Assembly (NCBI RefSeq): GCF_026240635.1
Contig: NZ_CP110848.1
Coordinates: 870,501-934,500, forward strand
Source: Trichothermofontia sichuanensis B231
GTDB taxonomy: Bacteria; Cyanobacteriota; Cyanobacteriia; B231
Reading direction: 5' to 3'
DNA: 64,000 nucleotides
The notes under the pieces are model-generated. The model ran no database searches and was not told the origin of the DNA. It was given only the letters and a program-made list of their open reading frames with translations. This document shows positions 7,939-16,668 of the stretch, one piece after another; position 1 is the first letter of the stretch; the number at the start of each line of letters is the position of its first letter. The translations under genes were made by a program, and so were the position numbers.

Positions 7939-9378
7939 GTGAAACTTTATGGGTTGTTACCCAGTTTGTTGGGTACCCTGCCGTTGTTGTGCCCAGCAGT
8001 GCAGGCCGCCCAATTGCAATCCTGGCGGTTTGATCCGGGCCAAAACCGACTTGACTTTGCCACGGATACGGCAATTCAACCCCGTGCTCAGCTTTTAGCT
8101 AATCCCACGCGTCTTGTGATTGATTTGCCGGGGACAACCTTTAACCAACCCCTAACCCAACAGACCGTCGGGGGAGCGATTCAATCGGTGCGGGTGGGAC
8201 AATTGGATGCAGCGACAACCCGTATCGTGGTCGAAGTCACACCGGGCTACACCTTCGATAGCCGCTATCTGGCCATCCAGGGTCTGACGCCGAGCCAGTG
8301 GTTTGTGCAACTCCCCCCATTCCAAGCAGCAGAGCCAGGGTCCATTCCTACGTCTCCGTTGCCGGCAGCTTCCGTCCCCCCTTCAGCAGCGACGCCGCTG
8401 ATCAACGCGACACTTCCGTTGGCTACGATCCAATCAGTGGATCTCATTAACCAGGGAACCCAGTTACTGATTCAGGCTGATCGGCCCCTGCAGCAACAGG
8501 GCCAGTGGGATCGGCGGACAGGAACCTATGTTCTCCGACTCTCGCCAGCGCGTCTGCCCACCTCGCTACGCGGTCCTCAACTCAGTCAGGAGGGGCCGCT
8601 GGGGCGGCTGCGATTCCGTCAGGATGGCCCCGATACAGTCGTTGTCCTGGCACAGCCCAGGCCAGGGGTGCAAATCTTGGGGGTCAATCAACCCACTACC
8701 CAAACGATTGCCTTCCATTTGCAAGGGCCACCACCTGCTATCCGTTCGCGCAGTGTTCCTAGTGGGGGATCCTCGCTGCCTCCTCTACTTGGTTACCAGG
8801 GGGGAACAGTCACGACTCCCCAAGTGTTGCCCCAGGGGACACGGGTTGTAGTGATTGATCCTGGGCATGGGGGGCCTGATCCAGGGGCTGTTGGCCTTGG
8901 CAATTTGTACGAGAAAGACATCGTGTTACCGATCGCTCAGCAGGTAGCGGCGATTCTGGAACAAAACGGGGTGCGTACGATCCTCACCCGCAACGACGAT
9001 CGCGATCTCGATCTAGAGCCACGGGTGCAAATGGCTGAGCAGGCGAATGCGACCGTATTCGTCAGTATCCATGCCAATTCCCTGGGGCTGGATCGCCCTG
9101 ATATCAACGGCGTGGAAACCTATTATTTTGCAGCGGGTGAACAACTGGCTACCGCGATCCATGCCAGCATCGTCCAAGCCCTACCTGTTAACGATCGGGG
9201 GGTGCGACAGGCCCGTTTTTATGTCCTCCGGCGCACGTCGATGCCTTCCACTCTGATCGAAACCGGCTATGTTACTGGGCGAGAGGATGCCCCCCGGTTA
9301 GCGGATCCGGCCTACCGTAGCCAGATGGCCGCCGCGATCGCCCGTGGCATTCTCCAGTACCTACGGCAGGGGAGTTAA
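7939..9378 (+). CDS. amiC: N-acetylmuramoyl-L-alanine amidase with AMIN domain
   Basis: A 479-residue exported enzyme: signal peptide (LLPSLLGTLPLLCPAVQA), AMIN domain around 25-125 (LQSWRFDPGQNRLDF..., RLVIDLPGT), a Pro/Gln-rich linker, and a zinc-dependent Amidase_3 domain from about 305. Metal and catalytic residues are visible in VIDPGHGGPDPGA (His), NLYEKDIVL (Glu), FVSIHANS (His) and TLIETGY (Glu). It cleaves the amide between MurNAc and the stem peptide during septal peptidoglycan splitting and, in filamentous cyanobacteria, nanopore formation. GTG start at 7939. Another peptidoglycan enzyme, Slt, lies nearby at 11.2-13.5 kb. Confidence 0.9.
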   Translation: MKLYGLLPSLLGTLPLLCPAVQAAQLQSWRFDPGQNRLDFATDTAIQPRAQLLANPTRLVIDLPGTTFNQPLTQQTVGGAIQSVRVGQLDAATTRIVVEVTPGYTFDSRYLAIQGLTPSQWFVQLPPFQAAEPGSIPTSPLPAASVPPSAATPLINATLPLATIQSVDLINQGTQLLIQADRPLQQQGQWDRRTGTYVLRLSPARLPTSLRGPQLSQEGPLGRLRFRQDGPDTVVVLAQPRPGVQILGVNQPTTQTIAFHLQGPPPAIRSRSVPSGGSSLPPLLGYQGGTVTTPQVLPQGTRVVVIDPGHGGPDPGAVGLGNLYEKDIVLPIAQQVAAILEQNGVRTILTRNDDRDLDLEPRVQMAEQANATVFVSIHANSLGLDRPDINGVETYYFAAGEQLATAIHASIVQALPVNDRGVRQARFYVLRRTSMPSTLIETGYVTGREDAPRLADPAYRSQMAAAIARGILQYLRQGS

Positions 9379-9403
9379 AACTCCTGTCTTAACGGGTGTC
9401 CTA

Positions 9404-9510
9404 TATAGTCAATCCAAACAAGAACGATACAGTTTTTCACTCCCCTCTCCCGCTCTGGGAGAGGGGCTGGGGGTGAGGGTGCTGTTTCAGCCTAAATGAC
9501 AATGACTATA
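9404..9510. repeat. Full-length B repeat (TATAGTCA ends)
   Basis: A 107-bp element from TATAGTCAATCC to GACAATGACTATA; TATAGTCA/TGACTATA are terminal inverted repeats. The centre is a GC-rich hairpin (cccctctcccgctctgggagagggg). No coding capacity. Near-identical copies occur at 27565 and 36340. Its size, ends and lack of genes suggest a MITE-like element. Confidence 0.85.
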
Positions 9511-9598
9511 CTTTCTGACTCCGTTGCAACCAAGCCTATAGACAAGTTGCACTCCCCTCAAAACTGCATTCGTCAATGAAAACAAGGCTTTTGCTACC

Positions 9599-9679
9599 CT
9601 ATCGCTCCATTAAACCTCTCAGCGTCCGAAGATATTCAAGCCTCTCCTCTGCCTTGCTCTCGCGATACCTCAGCTCTTT
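9599..9679 (-). pseudogene. Possible gene remnant, 26 codons
   Basis: Read leftward, this open stretch gives KELRYRESKAEERLEYLRTL and ends RGLMER before a stop at 9599-9601. The charged, helical composition looks protein-coding, but a stop precedes it and no start is available, so it may be the last part of a lost gene. Family not recognised. Confidence 0.25.
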
Positions 9680-9782
9680 TTATTCGCGTGATTTTCATCT
9701 TCCTTAGGGCATAGAAGATGGCCCTGGCTCTCACGCCAAACTTTTGAGTGCGGGTCATGGCTCACCTCGAATGAGCGGCACT

Positions 9783-11057
9783 CTATAGCACCCCAAGCCT
9801 TCTTAGCGCATCTTCAGCTGCACGTCTTTCTGCTTCTTTTTTACTGCGATCTTCACCCCTGCCAAGCTCACGACCAGCCACAGAAACTATCGAGGTAAAT
9901 ACTGGAGCATTGTCTGTGCCACCAGTACGCTGGGTGTCATATTTAGGTAATTTATTATCGGGCTTAGCAGGATAATTTGGGCTGAGAACATATTGTTGAT
10001 AATTTGGACTCAGAACATATTCTTGTAATTGATTTTTCACATCTTTAGTCTGAGTACTTTGACGAGCAGTGTTCTCGGTGCTGGATATGGCATTACTCAC
10101 TGTTTCGAAAAACGGCTCAACCAGTTCACGCACTGCTTCGATTCCTGCATCTAAGTAATAAGCTCCGACAACTGCTTCAAAAGTATTACTCAGTAATGAT
10201 GATTTGGTACGTCCCCCACTAAGCTGCTCACCCCTGCCAAGTTGTATCCATTGGCCGAGTTGTAATTGTTCAGCGAATTGTGCGAGCCGAGCATTGTCAA
10301 CTAAGTTCTTACGGAGATTGGTCATTTCACCTTCCCGTAAGTCTGGATTCCTCTTATACAAGAAGTCAGCACTTAGGAATGTCAGTAAGGCATCTCCTAG
10401 AAATTCCAACTGTTCATTATCTTCCCCAGTATTGGGGTTTTCGTACTTGTAGGAGGTGTGGGTTAGGGCTTGCTTCAAAAGAGCTGCATTTCGGAATGGC
10501 AGACGTTCTAATAACTCTCTAAATTTTTCTCTGATGCAGGCTTCCTCAGCCGGAGAAACAGATGTGACTCTTATTTCCTGCCTTGGTTGCTCTTGTGCTA
10601 AAAGGCGAAGAATATCCTGTCGCTGTTTATCAACCTCATCAATTAGCTGTTGATCAACATCGACGACCTTCGATAGTGCTATGGACCTTAATAACCTCCA
10701 TATACTGTCTACTGACCGATAGGTATCATCCGTAGAAAAGTTAGCTTGGTGCGCCCAGTTGTTACGAACTTCCAGTAATTCGCTAATAAGTGCACGATCG
10801 GATTGACTGAGAGAATTCTTGAATATCTCCCATTCTCTAATTAGCGCTATTAACAATGCAGAAATATCTTCGAAAAGGATATCCTTACTTTTCTGTTTTT
10901 TCTGTTTCGCTTTGTGATGTTCTTTTAGGTGCGATAAAGCTTGTTTTTCCCAATTTTCTCCATAAATAGCTTTGAGCCGCTGTTCAACATAAGGATATAG
11001 AACCTTCCGCAGGGATTCCAGTGCTCTGCCAATCCTTTCTTGATTGCTAAATTCCAT
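9783..11057 (-). CDS. HEPN-RNase III-dsRBD fusion protein
   Basis: A 424-residue protein in three parts. Residues 1-130 match the Swt1-type HEPN domain (NQERIGRALESLRKVLYPYV; LISELLEVRNNWAHQ; FSTDDTYRSVDSI), with the RNase motif R-x4-H at R98/H103. Residues 172-325 are an RNase III domain: signature NEQLEFLGDALL with Glu218 and Asp222, then LSNTFEAVVGAYYLDAG, where Asn291 replaces the usual Asp but Glu294 is kept. Residues 338-422 are a dsRNA-binding domain ending GRGEDRSKKEAERRAAEDAL. Ordinary RNase III lacks the HEPN part. It may process or destroy structured RNA, perhaps in stress or defence (inference). The ATG at 11057 sits at the edge of a B repeat; a repeat-encoded extension of 33 residues (to 11156) is open in frame. 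Confidence 0.85.
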   Translation of the reverse strand: MEFSNQERIGRALESLRKVLYPYVEQRLKAIYGENWEKQALSHLKEHHKAKQKKQKSKDILFEDISALLIALIREWEIFKNSLSQSDRALISELLEVRNNWAHQANFSTDDTYRSVDSIWRLLRSIALSKVVDVDQQLIDEVDKQRQDILRLLAQEQPRQEIRVTSVSPAEEACIREKFRELLERLPFRNAALLKQALTHTSYKYENPNTGEDNEQLEFLGDALLTFLSADFLYKRNPDLREGEMTNLRKNLVDNARLAQFAEQLQLGQWIQLGRGEQLSGGRTKSSLLSNTFEAVVGAYYLDAGIEAVRELVEPFFETVSNAISSTENTARQSTQTKDVKNQLQEYVLSPNYQQYVLSPNYPAKPDNKLPKYDTQRTGGTDNAPVFTSIVSVAGRELGRGEDRSKKEAERRAAEDALRRLGVL

Positions 11058-11058
11058 A

Positions 11059-11140
11059 TATGGTCGATCCAAATAAGAGCGATACAGTTTCTCACTCCCC
11101 TCTCCCGCTCTGGGAGAGGGGCTGGGGGTGAGGGTGCTGC
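11059..11140. repeat. B repeat abutting the HEPN-RNase III start
   Basis: A TATGGTCGATCC end followed by the same hairpin body as the copy at 9404 (cactcccctctcccgctctg...). The right end, normally TTTCAGCC...TGACTATA, is missing after gggtgctg, so the copy is truncated. Its left end begins two bases upstream of the ATG at 11057. Confidence 0.8.
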
Positions 11141-11197
11141 GAGTTTTGTCACTCAATCAAATACAGTACCTCGATACTTGCCTACTTGCTGTATCAA

Positions 11198-13456
11198 CTA
11201 CTGACCCCGATCGAACCTCAGCGCTAACACCGCCTGTTGCGGCGACTTCTGGGCTAACTGTTGTGCAATCTGGGGATTATAGAGCCGTAGATAATTCCAA
11301 TAATTGCCAAACACTGACGTAACATAGCCCTGGGTTTCCGCATAGGGGATTTGCTCCACAAATGCATCCGGATCACGCAGACCAAAGCGGTCGAGCCAAC
11401 TGCCCACGGCCCCCGGCCCCGCGTTATAACTTGCCACCGCCAACAGCGAATGGTTGTCATACTCGCGATGGGTATAGTCCAGATACCACGTCCCTAGCTT
11501 GATATTGTCATCGGGATCTTGCAGCTTAAAGGCTGGCAACTGGATCTGTTGGGCAATCCAATCCGCCGTCTCTGGCATCACCTGCATCAACCCCAACGCC
11601 CCCGCCACCGATCGAATCCCCGGCATAAACCGCGACTCTTGCCGAATCAGCGCCGTCACCAACAACGGATTCAACTGTCGCTCCACTGACCAATTTTTAA
11701 TTGGCTCAGCAAATGGGAGGGGATAGAGTGCCTGCCAATAGGCTGCCGTGCGCTTAAGCCGTGTTACCTGCTCCTTCTCCGTCGCCTCCTGCCGATTCGT
11801 CAAACTCGACAGCATATAAATCCCATCCAGATGGTCGCCAATGCCCAACCGGATCAGGCCATCTGTATACTGCTCCGCCACACTCGGCTGTCGCGCTGTC
11901 CGGAACTCCACCTGCCACAGCGTCCACGTATCCCAATTTTGGCCCAGGGCAAACAACTCCCGCAGCGTTTCCGACCCCGCGAGCAACTCCGGACGCTCCA
12001 CCGGTTTCTGAATCTCCGGCATCAGCGATCGCACCGTGGTGAAATCTCCCACCGGCCAACCCAGCGCCGACGCCGCCCGCCAAGCATAATAGGAATCCGG
12101 ATGCTCTCGCAAAATATAATCAAACGCCGCCTGTGCCGCTTGGGGCTGTCCCAACTGAGTCGCCCACTTACTGATCCAGAAGGCCGCCTCCGGTGCCCGC
12201 TCACTCGTCGTATTGTTCACCGTAATCGGCTGTGCCCAGGTCCAAGCCTCCCGAATTTTGCCCGCCTTCGCCTTATTCCACGCCGTCTGCCAGCGCCATT
12301 CCGCCGTTGCATTGGCTTGGGGATACTTCTCCATCAGCATTTGCCGCACCTGGGTGGCCGATTGGTGACTGCCCAAAGCATCCAGGTGCTTCGCCTTGGC
12401 CAGCAAGGCATCTGGCGCTTGCTCCGGAAACTTGGCGATCGCCTGATCGAGATACGCGATCGCCGCCTGGGAATTGGGTGCCAAGGCTGCCAACCGCAAC
12501 AACGCCCGCCCCGCCTGGGGACTATTGGGAAACGTCTTCACCAGCTTTTCATAGCCCGCGATCGCCCCTGCCGTCCGTTCCCCTAGCTGCGCCCCCCGCG
12601 CCGCCCGCCAGAGATTTTCTGGAGTAGCCGTTGCCTTGGCATAGGCCGCCCCCGCACGACCATATAACTGATGCTCCCAATAGCCAAAACCCACTGTTTC
12701 CCAATCCGCTGGTTTTAATTGGCTACTGTGTTCCTTGACCAACTGATCCAGCATCGCCGTGTAATTGGGTAGGTACAACCCATGTTTGGCCACCAACAGC
12801 AACAAGGGCAGCGAGTTCGGTTCCGCCGCCAGCCGTTTTTGGGCAATCTCCACCGTGCGGGGATGGGCCGGGAATTGGGCGATCGCCTGATCCCAATACT
12901 GGGGTTGCTGCTTACCTAACTGGAATAATGCCTCTGCCGCCGTCGGATGATCGCCATAGCGCTCCAGGAGCGATTGCCACGCTGCTGTCGCCTCCCCCGT
13001 CAGCCCACTCACCTGATACGCCTGGGCCTGCTTGAGCGCCACATAGGGAGCTAACACCGGATAAGCCTGCTCCAATCCTTCCAGCCACGGCAACGCCGCC
13101 GTCCCCTGACGCTGGTCAATCAAATCACTGGCCAGGAGATACCGCGCCTGTTCCCGATCAGGGGACTGTTGTCCCTGGGCGATTTCCACAAGATAGGGAT
13201 ACCGTGCCTCCCGGCTCAGCAAAACCAACCGTGCTACCTGGGTCGTTTCTCCCCTAGTCGGTAAGGGGTTTAGGATAGACGATAACGGTTGCCCCCAGGG
13301 TACCCAGAACCTGTCATGATTAACACGAGAGGCCATCCCAATTAAAACGCCCCCTAGCACGAGGGCCATGCTCAACCCCGCCAGCCGGGGAAATGGCCAT
13401 TTTTTTAGTGATTTCGATCGCCGTAACATAGCGTCTTGCTCTCGTTGTAATCCCAT
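11198..13456 (-). CDS. slt: Slt70-like soluble lytic transglycosylase
   Basis: A 752-residue protein. An N-terminal membrane/signal segment (LAGLSMALVLGGVLIGMA near 26-43) is followed by some 480 residues of alpha-helical TPR-like repeats (many AAxAYxK/WQSLLERYG units), then a C-terminal SLT catalytic domain around 590-720. The catalytic Glu is in LIRQESRFMPG; the supporting motifs are GALGLMQVMPETA and VASYNAGPGAV. It cleaves glycan strands to 1,6-anhydro-MurNAc products in the periplasm. The architecture and length fit cyanobacterial Slt homologues. Alternative start Met at 13429; no clear Shine-Dalgarno decides. Confidence 0.9.
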   Translation of the reverse strand: MGLQREQDAMLRRSKSLKKWPFPRLAGLSMALVLGGVLIGMASRVNHDRFWVPWGQPLSSILNPLPTRGETTQVARLVLLSREARYPYLVEIAQGQQSPDREQARYLLASDLIDQRQGTAALPWLEGLEQAYPVLAPYVALKQAQAYQVSGLTGEATAAWQSLLERYGDHPTAAEALFQLGKQQPQYWDQAIAQFPAHPRTVEIAQKRLAAEPNSLPLLLLVAKHGLYLPNYTAMLDQLVKEHSSQLKPADWETVGFGYWEHQLYGRAGAAYAKATATPENLWRAARGAQLGERTAGAIAGYEKLVKTFPNSPQAGRALLRLAALAPNSQAAIAYLDQAIAKFPEQAPDALLAKAKHLDALGSHQSATQVRQMLMEKYPQANATAEWRWQTAWNKAKAGKIREAWTWAQPITVNNTTSERAPEAAFWISKWATQLGQPQAAQAAFDYILREHPDSYYAWRAASALGWPVGDFTTVRSLMPEIQKPVERPELLAGSETLRELFALGQNWDTWTLWQVEFRTARQPSVAEQYTDGLIRLGIGDHLDGIYMLSSLTNRQEATEKEQVTRLKRTAAYWQALYPLPFAEPIKNWSVERQLNPLLVTALIRQESRFMPGIRSVAGALGLMQVMPETADWIAQQIQLPAFKLQDPDDNIKLGTWYLDYTHREYDNHSLLAVASYNAGPGAVGSWLDRFGLRDPDAFVEQIPYAETQGYVTSVFGNYWNYLRLYNPQIAQQLAQKSPQQAVLALRFDRGQ

Positions 13457-13940
13457 ATCATGCCGCCGTCATCACCCTGGCACGCCCGAAGCAGATTGTT
13501 GCTACAGTTCTCCTACCCTAGCGCACTCCCGGCTGCGATCGTCACCAGCTTTCGACCTGCCCTATGTCCCTAGCGTCACCCTTCTAAAGACCTGTAGATG
13601 ATAACGATTCTGCGACCGGGTTGCCAGTCATCCTTCACCCACTGTCCCGGTTCCGAACTATAGTCATTGCAATTTAGGCCGAAACAGCCCCCTCACCCTA
13701 AGTCCCTCTCCCAGGGCGGCAGAGGGACCTAAAAATCTGGTTCCCCCTTTCCCAAACGGGGTGAAGGGGTGGGGAGATGAGGGCTACCGGTTCGGATCAA
13801 AATCCAAACCTTAACGGTGTACTGAGTCAATTCGGTAAAGGCTGTATCACCTGTAGGCGGGGTCAAACACCGTGCCGCTCAACAAACCATGCCACTGTGT
13901 TGGGCTGCGTAAACTTGAAACTAACCTACATCGTAACTGT
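13457..13940. other. 484-bp gap holding a C-type repeat
   Basis: Apart from the repeat at 13659-13846, the gap contains the divergent upstream region of slt and the 3' flank of the small protein gene at 13941. No additional gene is seen. Confidence 0.4.
13659..13846. repeat. C-type GC-rich intergenic repeat
   Basis: Left end TATAGTCATTGCAATTTAGG, right end TCGGTAAAGGCTGTA, about 188 bp. It contains two GC-rich hairpin regions (ccctctcccagggcggcagaggg; ccctttcccaaacggggtgaagggg). It shares its right half with copies at 4330 and 20657. Confidence 0.8.
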
Positions 13941-14159
13941 TTAGCTTAAGAGGGAAAGCTCATCAACTACGGCAATGCGCCCTCGTTGGAGTGCCCGCAA
14001 GAGACGATCGATACAACGGCGCTCCTCCTCACTGATGGATTCCTCGAGGATGGCTGCCATCAGGCCGTAGCGATCGGCGATCGTGAGCTTACCCGTACTG
14101 CTGACCTGGGCAAACAGTTCGGAAAGTGCAGAGGGCAGTAAGCGAACCGGCGGCGTCAT
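13941..14159 (-). CDS. Small conserved cyanobacterial protein
   Basis: A 72-residue protein (MTPPVRLLPSALSELFAQVS... ending ALQRGRIAVVDELSLLS). It contains DRYGLMAAILEESISEEERRC and an Arg/Leu-rich helix DRLLRALQRG. I believe similar small proteins are widespread in cyanobacteria, but no function is known to me. The ATG at 14159 is preferred over an upstream start at 14222; AGGAC lies about ten bases upstream. It is divergently transcribed from the histidine kinase at 14458. Confidence 0.6.
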   Translation of the reverse strand: MTPPVRLLPSALSELFAQVSSTGKLTIADRYGLMAAILEESISEEERRCIDRLLRALQRGRIAVVDELSLLS

Positions 14160-14457
14160 ACACACAAGTCCTGTACTGCTTTTAGTATGGGCCTGCTCTC
14201 CATCCCGGCGTGTGACAGTCACCCCAACCCCCTGTGATTCATGGGTGCTGTGATGGTGACCCTAGTCTGCACGTCCCAGTGAGACAAGTCCTGGAACTAT
14301 GTGCTTTCAATCACAGCGTTAGTTGCCATACCGCTATGGAGCCTTGTAATCCTGCATCAACGGTATAAGTAGGCTAGGGGTTGTTATCGTTGCAACTCGC
14401 TGGTTTTGCGAGTATCTGAGTGAAGGTTCGGAACTTTGGGAAAACTACAATGCAGGT

Positions 14458-15558
14458 ATGCCTAAAGTTAAACTCCGGGTTCGTTTATTTCTGTCGCACA
14501 TGGCGGTCATGGTTGTGGGCTTGAGCACCCTACTGATTATTGGCAAGCTATACACCCCTCAACTCTTTGTTTGGGAACTGGTCCGCCTCGAAGGCTTGGG
14601 ATTTAACCTCAGTTTGGTGCGGCCTCGGTTGGTAGAAGTATTTCAAGCCGCCTGGAGTCGTGGCGCTTTTTGGTCCATCATTGTGGGAGGGGGGACAGCG
14701 GGTCTCATGAGCTATCTTGCAGCCCGCTGGATTGGCAAGCCGCTGCAACAGATGGAGGAGATCACCTGCAAAGTTGCCAAGGGCGAACTGGCAGCGCGCG
14801 TTCCCTCTTACCCCATCCCAGAGCTGAATCGCCTGGCAGTCAGCTTTAACCGCATGGCCACTACCCTCGAAGGGGTAGAACAGCGGCGTCGGGATCTCGT
14901 CAGCGACCTGACCCACGAACTGCGGACACCGTTAACCATCCTGGAGGGGTATCTGGAGGGGTTAGCCGATGGCACGATCGCACCTAGTCCTGAAATCTAC
15001 TCCCGGCTAGCGCGGGAAACGACCCGTCTACGGCGACTCGTTAATGATCTGCAAGAACTCTCGAAAGCGGAAGCGGGCTATCTGCCGATTCACACTCAAC
15101 CCTTGGCCCTGCTACCGCTCCTGGAGACCGTGATTCACAAATTTGCCGACCAGATTCCCGATGGGGGGCCGAGCTTGCAACTAGAGTGTTTCCCGGACCT
15201 GCCCCTCGTCCTAGCCGATCCGGAACGGGTCGAGCAAATCCTGATCAATCTCCTGGGGAATGCCCTGCGCTACACCACTACGGGGACTATCACGGTCCGA
15301 GCCTGGGTAGAAATGAGTCCGAATCGCTTGGCCTGGATTGCTGTGACGGATACGGGGCAGGGCATTGCGGCTACAGACCTCCCCCACGTGTTTGAGCGCT
15401 TCTGGCGGGCCGATCGCTCTCGTAATCGCGACTCTGGGGGGACAGGGATTGGGTTAGCGATTTCTAAACGGTTAGTAGAACTCCAGGGAGGTACGATCGC
15501 CGTCGAAAGCGAACTGGGACGGGGCAGTACCTTTCGCTTTTCTTTACCCTTGGCCTAA
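14458..15558 (+). CDS. Membrane sensor histidine kinase (HAMP-HisKA-HATPase)
   Basis: A 366-residue class-I kinase. TM1 is near 12-30 ([20 protein letters not shown]), a short extracytoplasmic loop follows, TM2 is near 72-88 ([17 protein letters not shown]), then a HAMP domain ([22 protein letters not shown]). The phosphoacceptor His is in [11 protein letters not shown] near residue 155. The HATPase domain has N box ([11 protein letters not shown]), DTGQGIA and [11 protein letters not shown]. The fold and motifs are BaeS-like. No response regulator is adjacent, so the partner is unknown. It responds to an unidentified envelope signal. Confidence 0.85.
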   Translation: MPKVKLRVRLFLSHMAVMVVGLSTLLIIGKLYTPQLFVWELVRLEGLGFNLSLVRPRLVEVFQAAWSRGAFWSIIVGGGTAGLMSYLAARWIGKPLQQMEEITCKVAKGELAARVPSYPIPELNRLAVSFNRMATTLEGVEQRRRDLVSDLTHELRTPLTILEGYLEGLADGTIAPSPEIYSRLARETTRLRRLVNDLQELSKAEAGYLPIHTQPLALLPLLETVIHKFADQIPDGGPSLQLECFPDLPLVLADPERVEQILINLLGNALRYTTTGTITVRAWVEMSPNRLAWIAVTDTGQGIAATDLPHVFERFWRADRSRNRDSGGTGIGLAISKRLVELQGGTIAVESELGRGSTFRFSLPLA

Positions 15559-15599
15559 CACTAGGCATGACCAAAACCTGTTGATGAACTGACCAAACT

Positions 15600-15725
15600 C
15601 GCACTGCCCTCACCCCAACCCCTCCCCTAGAGCGGGCGAGGTGCTCATCGAACCAGGGTTCTGGATTAATTAAAGTCCCTTTGCCCCTGGTGGGAGAAGG
15701 GATTGAGGGATGAGGGGGAAGAGAA
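15600..15725. repeat. GC-rich intergenic repeat (E-type)
   Basis: A pair of complementary pyrimidine/purine-rich tracts, ccctcaccccaacccctccc at the left and gagaagggattgagggatgag at the right, with a spacer resembling those at 35455 and 13690. No coding content. It may form a long imperfect hairpin downstream of the histidine kinase. Confidence 0.55.
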
Positions 15726-15827
15726 CCAATCAAAACCCGTTAGACTCAGAGATGTCTGATGTCTGATCCGACGCTTGTGGAAAGTATTATCGAAAGAGTT
15801 GCGTCGAAAGAGTTGCGGAGGTATTTC

Positions 15828-16382
15828 ATGCCAGCGGTATTAGACCGAGTTCCCGACGTTGTTTTCAAAACCCGTGTCCGAGACGAATCCGTTGAAGGTC
15901 CTAATCCCTTTCGGTGGCAGGACCGGACGACCCAGGAAATTTTCGGTGGCAAACGGGTTGTCCTGTTTGCCCTACCGGGGGCCTTTACCCCAACCTGTTC
16001 CTCCACCCATCTACCTGGTTACGACAAAAAGTATGCGGAGATCAAGGCCCTAGGGATTGATGAAGTCATTTGTTTGTCTGTGAATGATGCCTTTGTCATG
16101 TTTCAGTGGGCTAAAAATTTAGGGGTGGAGCATGTCTTCATGTTGCCCGATGGCAATGGGGAATTTACCCGGAAGATGGGGATGCTGGTTAATAAAGAAA
16201 ATCTCGGTTTTGGCTTTCGCTCCTGGCGGTATTCGATGGTTGTTAATGATGGCACCATTGAAAAGATCTTCATTGAACCAGGTTTCAGTGACAATTGCCC
16301 CGATGACCCCTTTGAGGTATCTGATGTAGATACCATGTTGACTTACCTCAAATCGACCGGTTCTTCTGGGATTTTAGGGTAA
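15828..16382 (+). CDS. PrxII/Prx5-type peroxiredoxin with MITE-derived C-terminus
   Basis: A 184-residue thiol peroxidase. The peroxidatic Cys57 is in [31 protein letters not shown] and [13 protein letters not shown] also match cyanobacterial PrxII, which reduces H2O2 and alkyl hydroperoxides with thioredoxin or glutathione/glutaredoxin. The ATG at 15828 has CGGAGG at 15816; the upstream extension contains a 14-bp tandem duplication and is probably untranslated. The last codons (GSSGILG-stop) come from the mobile element at 16359. Without the insertion the protein would end KSTQS-stop. The reaction chemistry should be unaffected. Confidence 0.92.
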   Translation: MPAVLDRVPDVVFKTRVRDESVEGPNPFRWQDRTTQEIFGGKRVVLFALPGAFTPTCSSTHLPGYDKKYAEIKALGIDEVICLSVNDAFVMFQWAKNLGVEHVFMLPDGNGEFTRKMGMLVNKENLGFGFRSWRYSMVVNDGTIEKIFIEPGFSDNCPDDPFEVSDVDTMLTYLKSTGSSGILG

Positions 16383-16470
16383 GCAGTATCAGCAGCTACA
16401 AATAAACGATCGCAAATGCTGAGTTTATGGTGGGGGCGCGTAGCGCCCCCACCATAAACTCAGAAGAGCC
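16359..16470 (+). mobile_element. 112-bp MITE-like element, copy 2
   Basis: Nearly identical to copy 1, same orientation. Flanked by the perfect 8-bp duplication aatcgacc at 16351-16358 and 16471-16478. It landed six bases before the original stop of the peroxiredoxin gene and supplies a new stop (TAA at 16380). The internal hairpin may also act as a terminator (inference). Confidence 0.95.
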
Positions 16471-16668
16471 AATCGACCCAGTCCTAGCCTGCCTCGAGGA
16501 TGGGCGGGTTTATCGCGATGCTTGCTTACTGCCCAGATAGGGGTGCAACCCGCCCCTGCAATACAACCCGCCCCTGCAATAACGGTATCGGCGCTGTGTA
16601 AAATTAATCTTCATTGTTATGGATGCCACGATCGCTCATCGCTAACCGTCACCCCTGCTATTGTCCCC

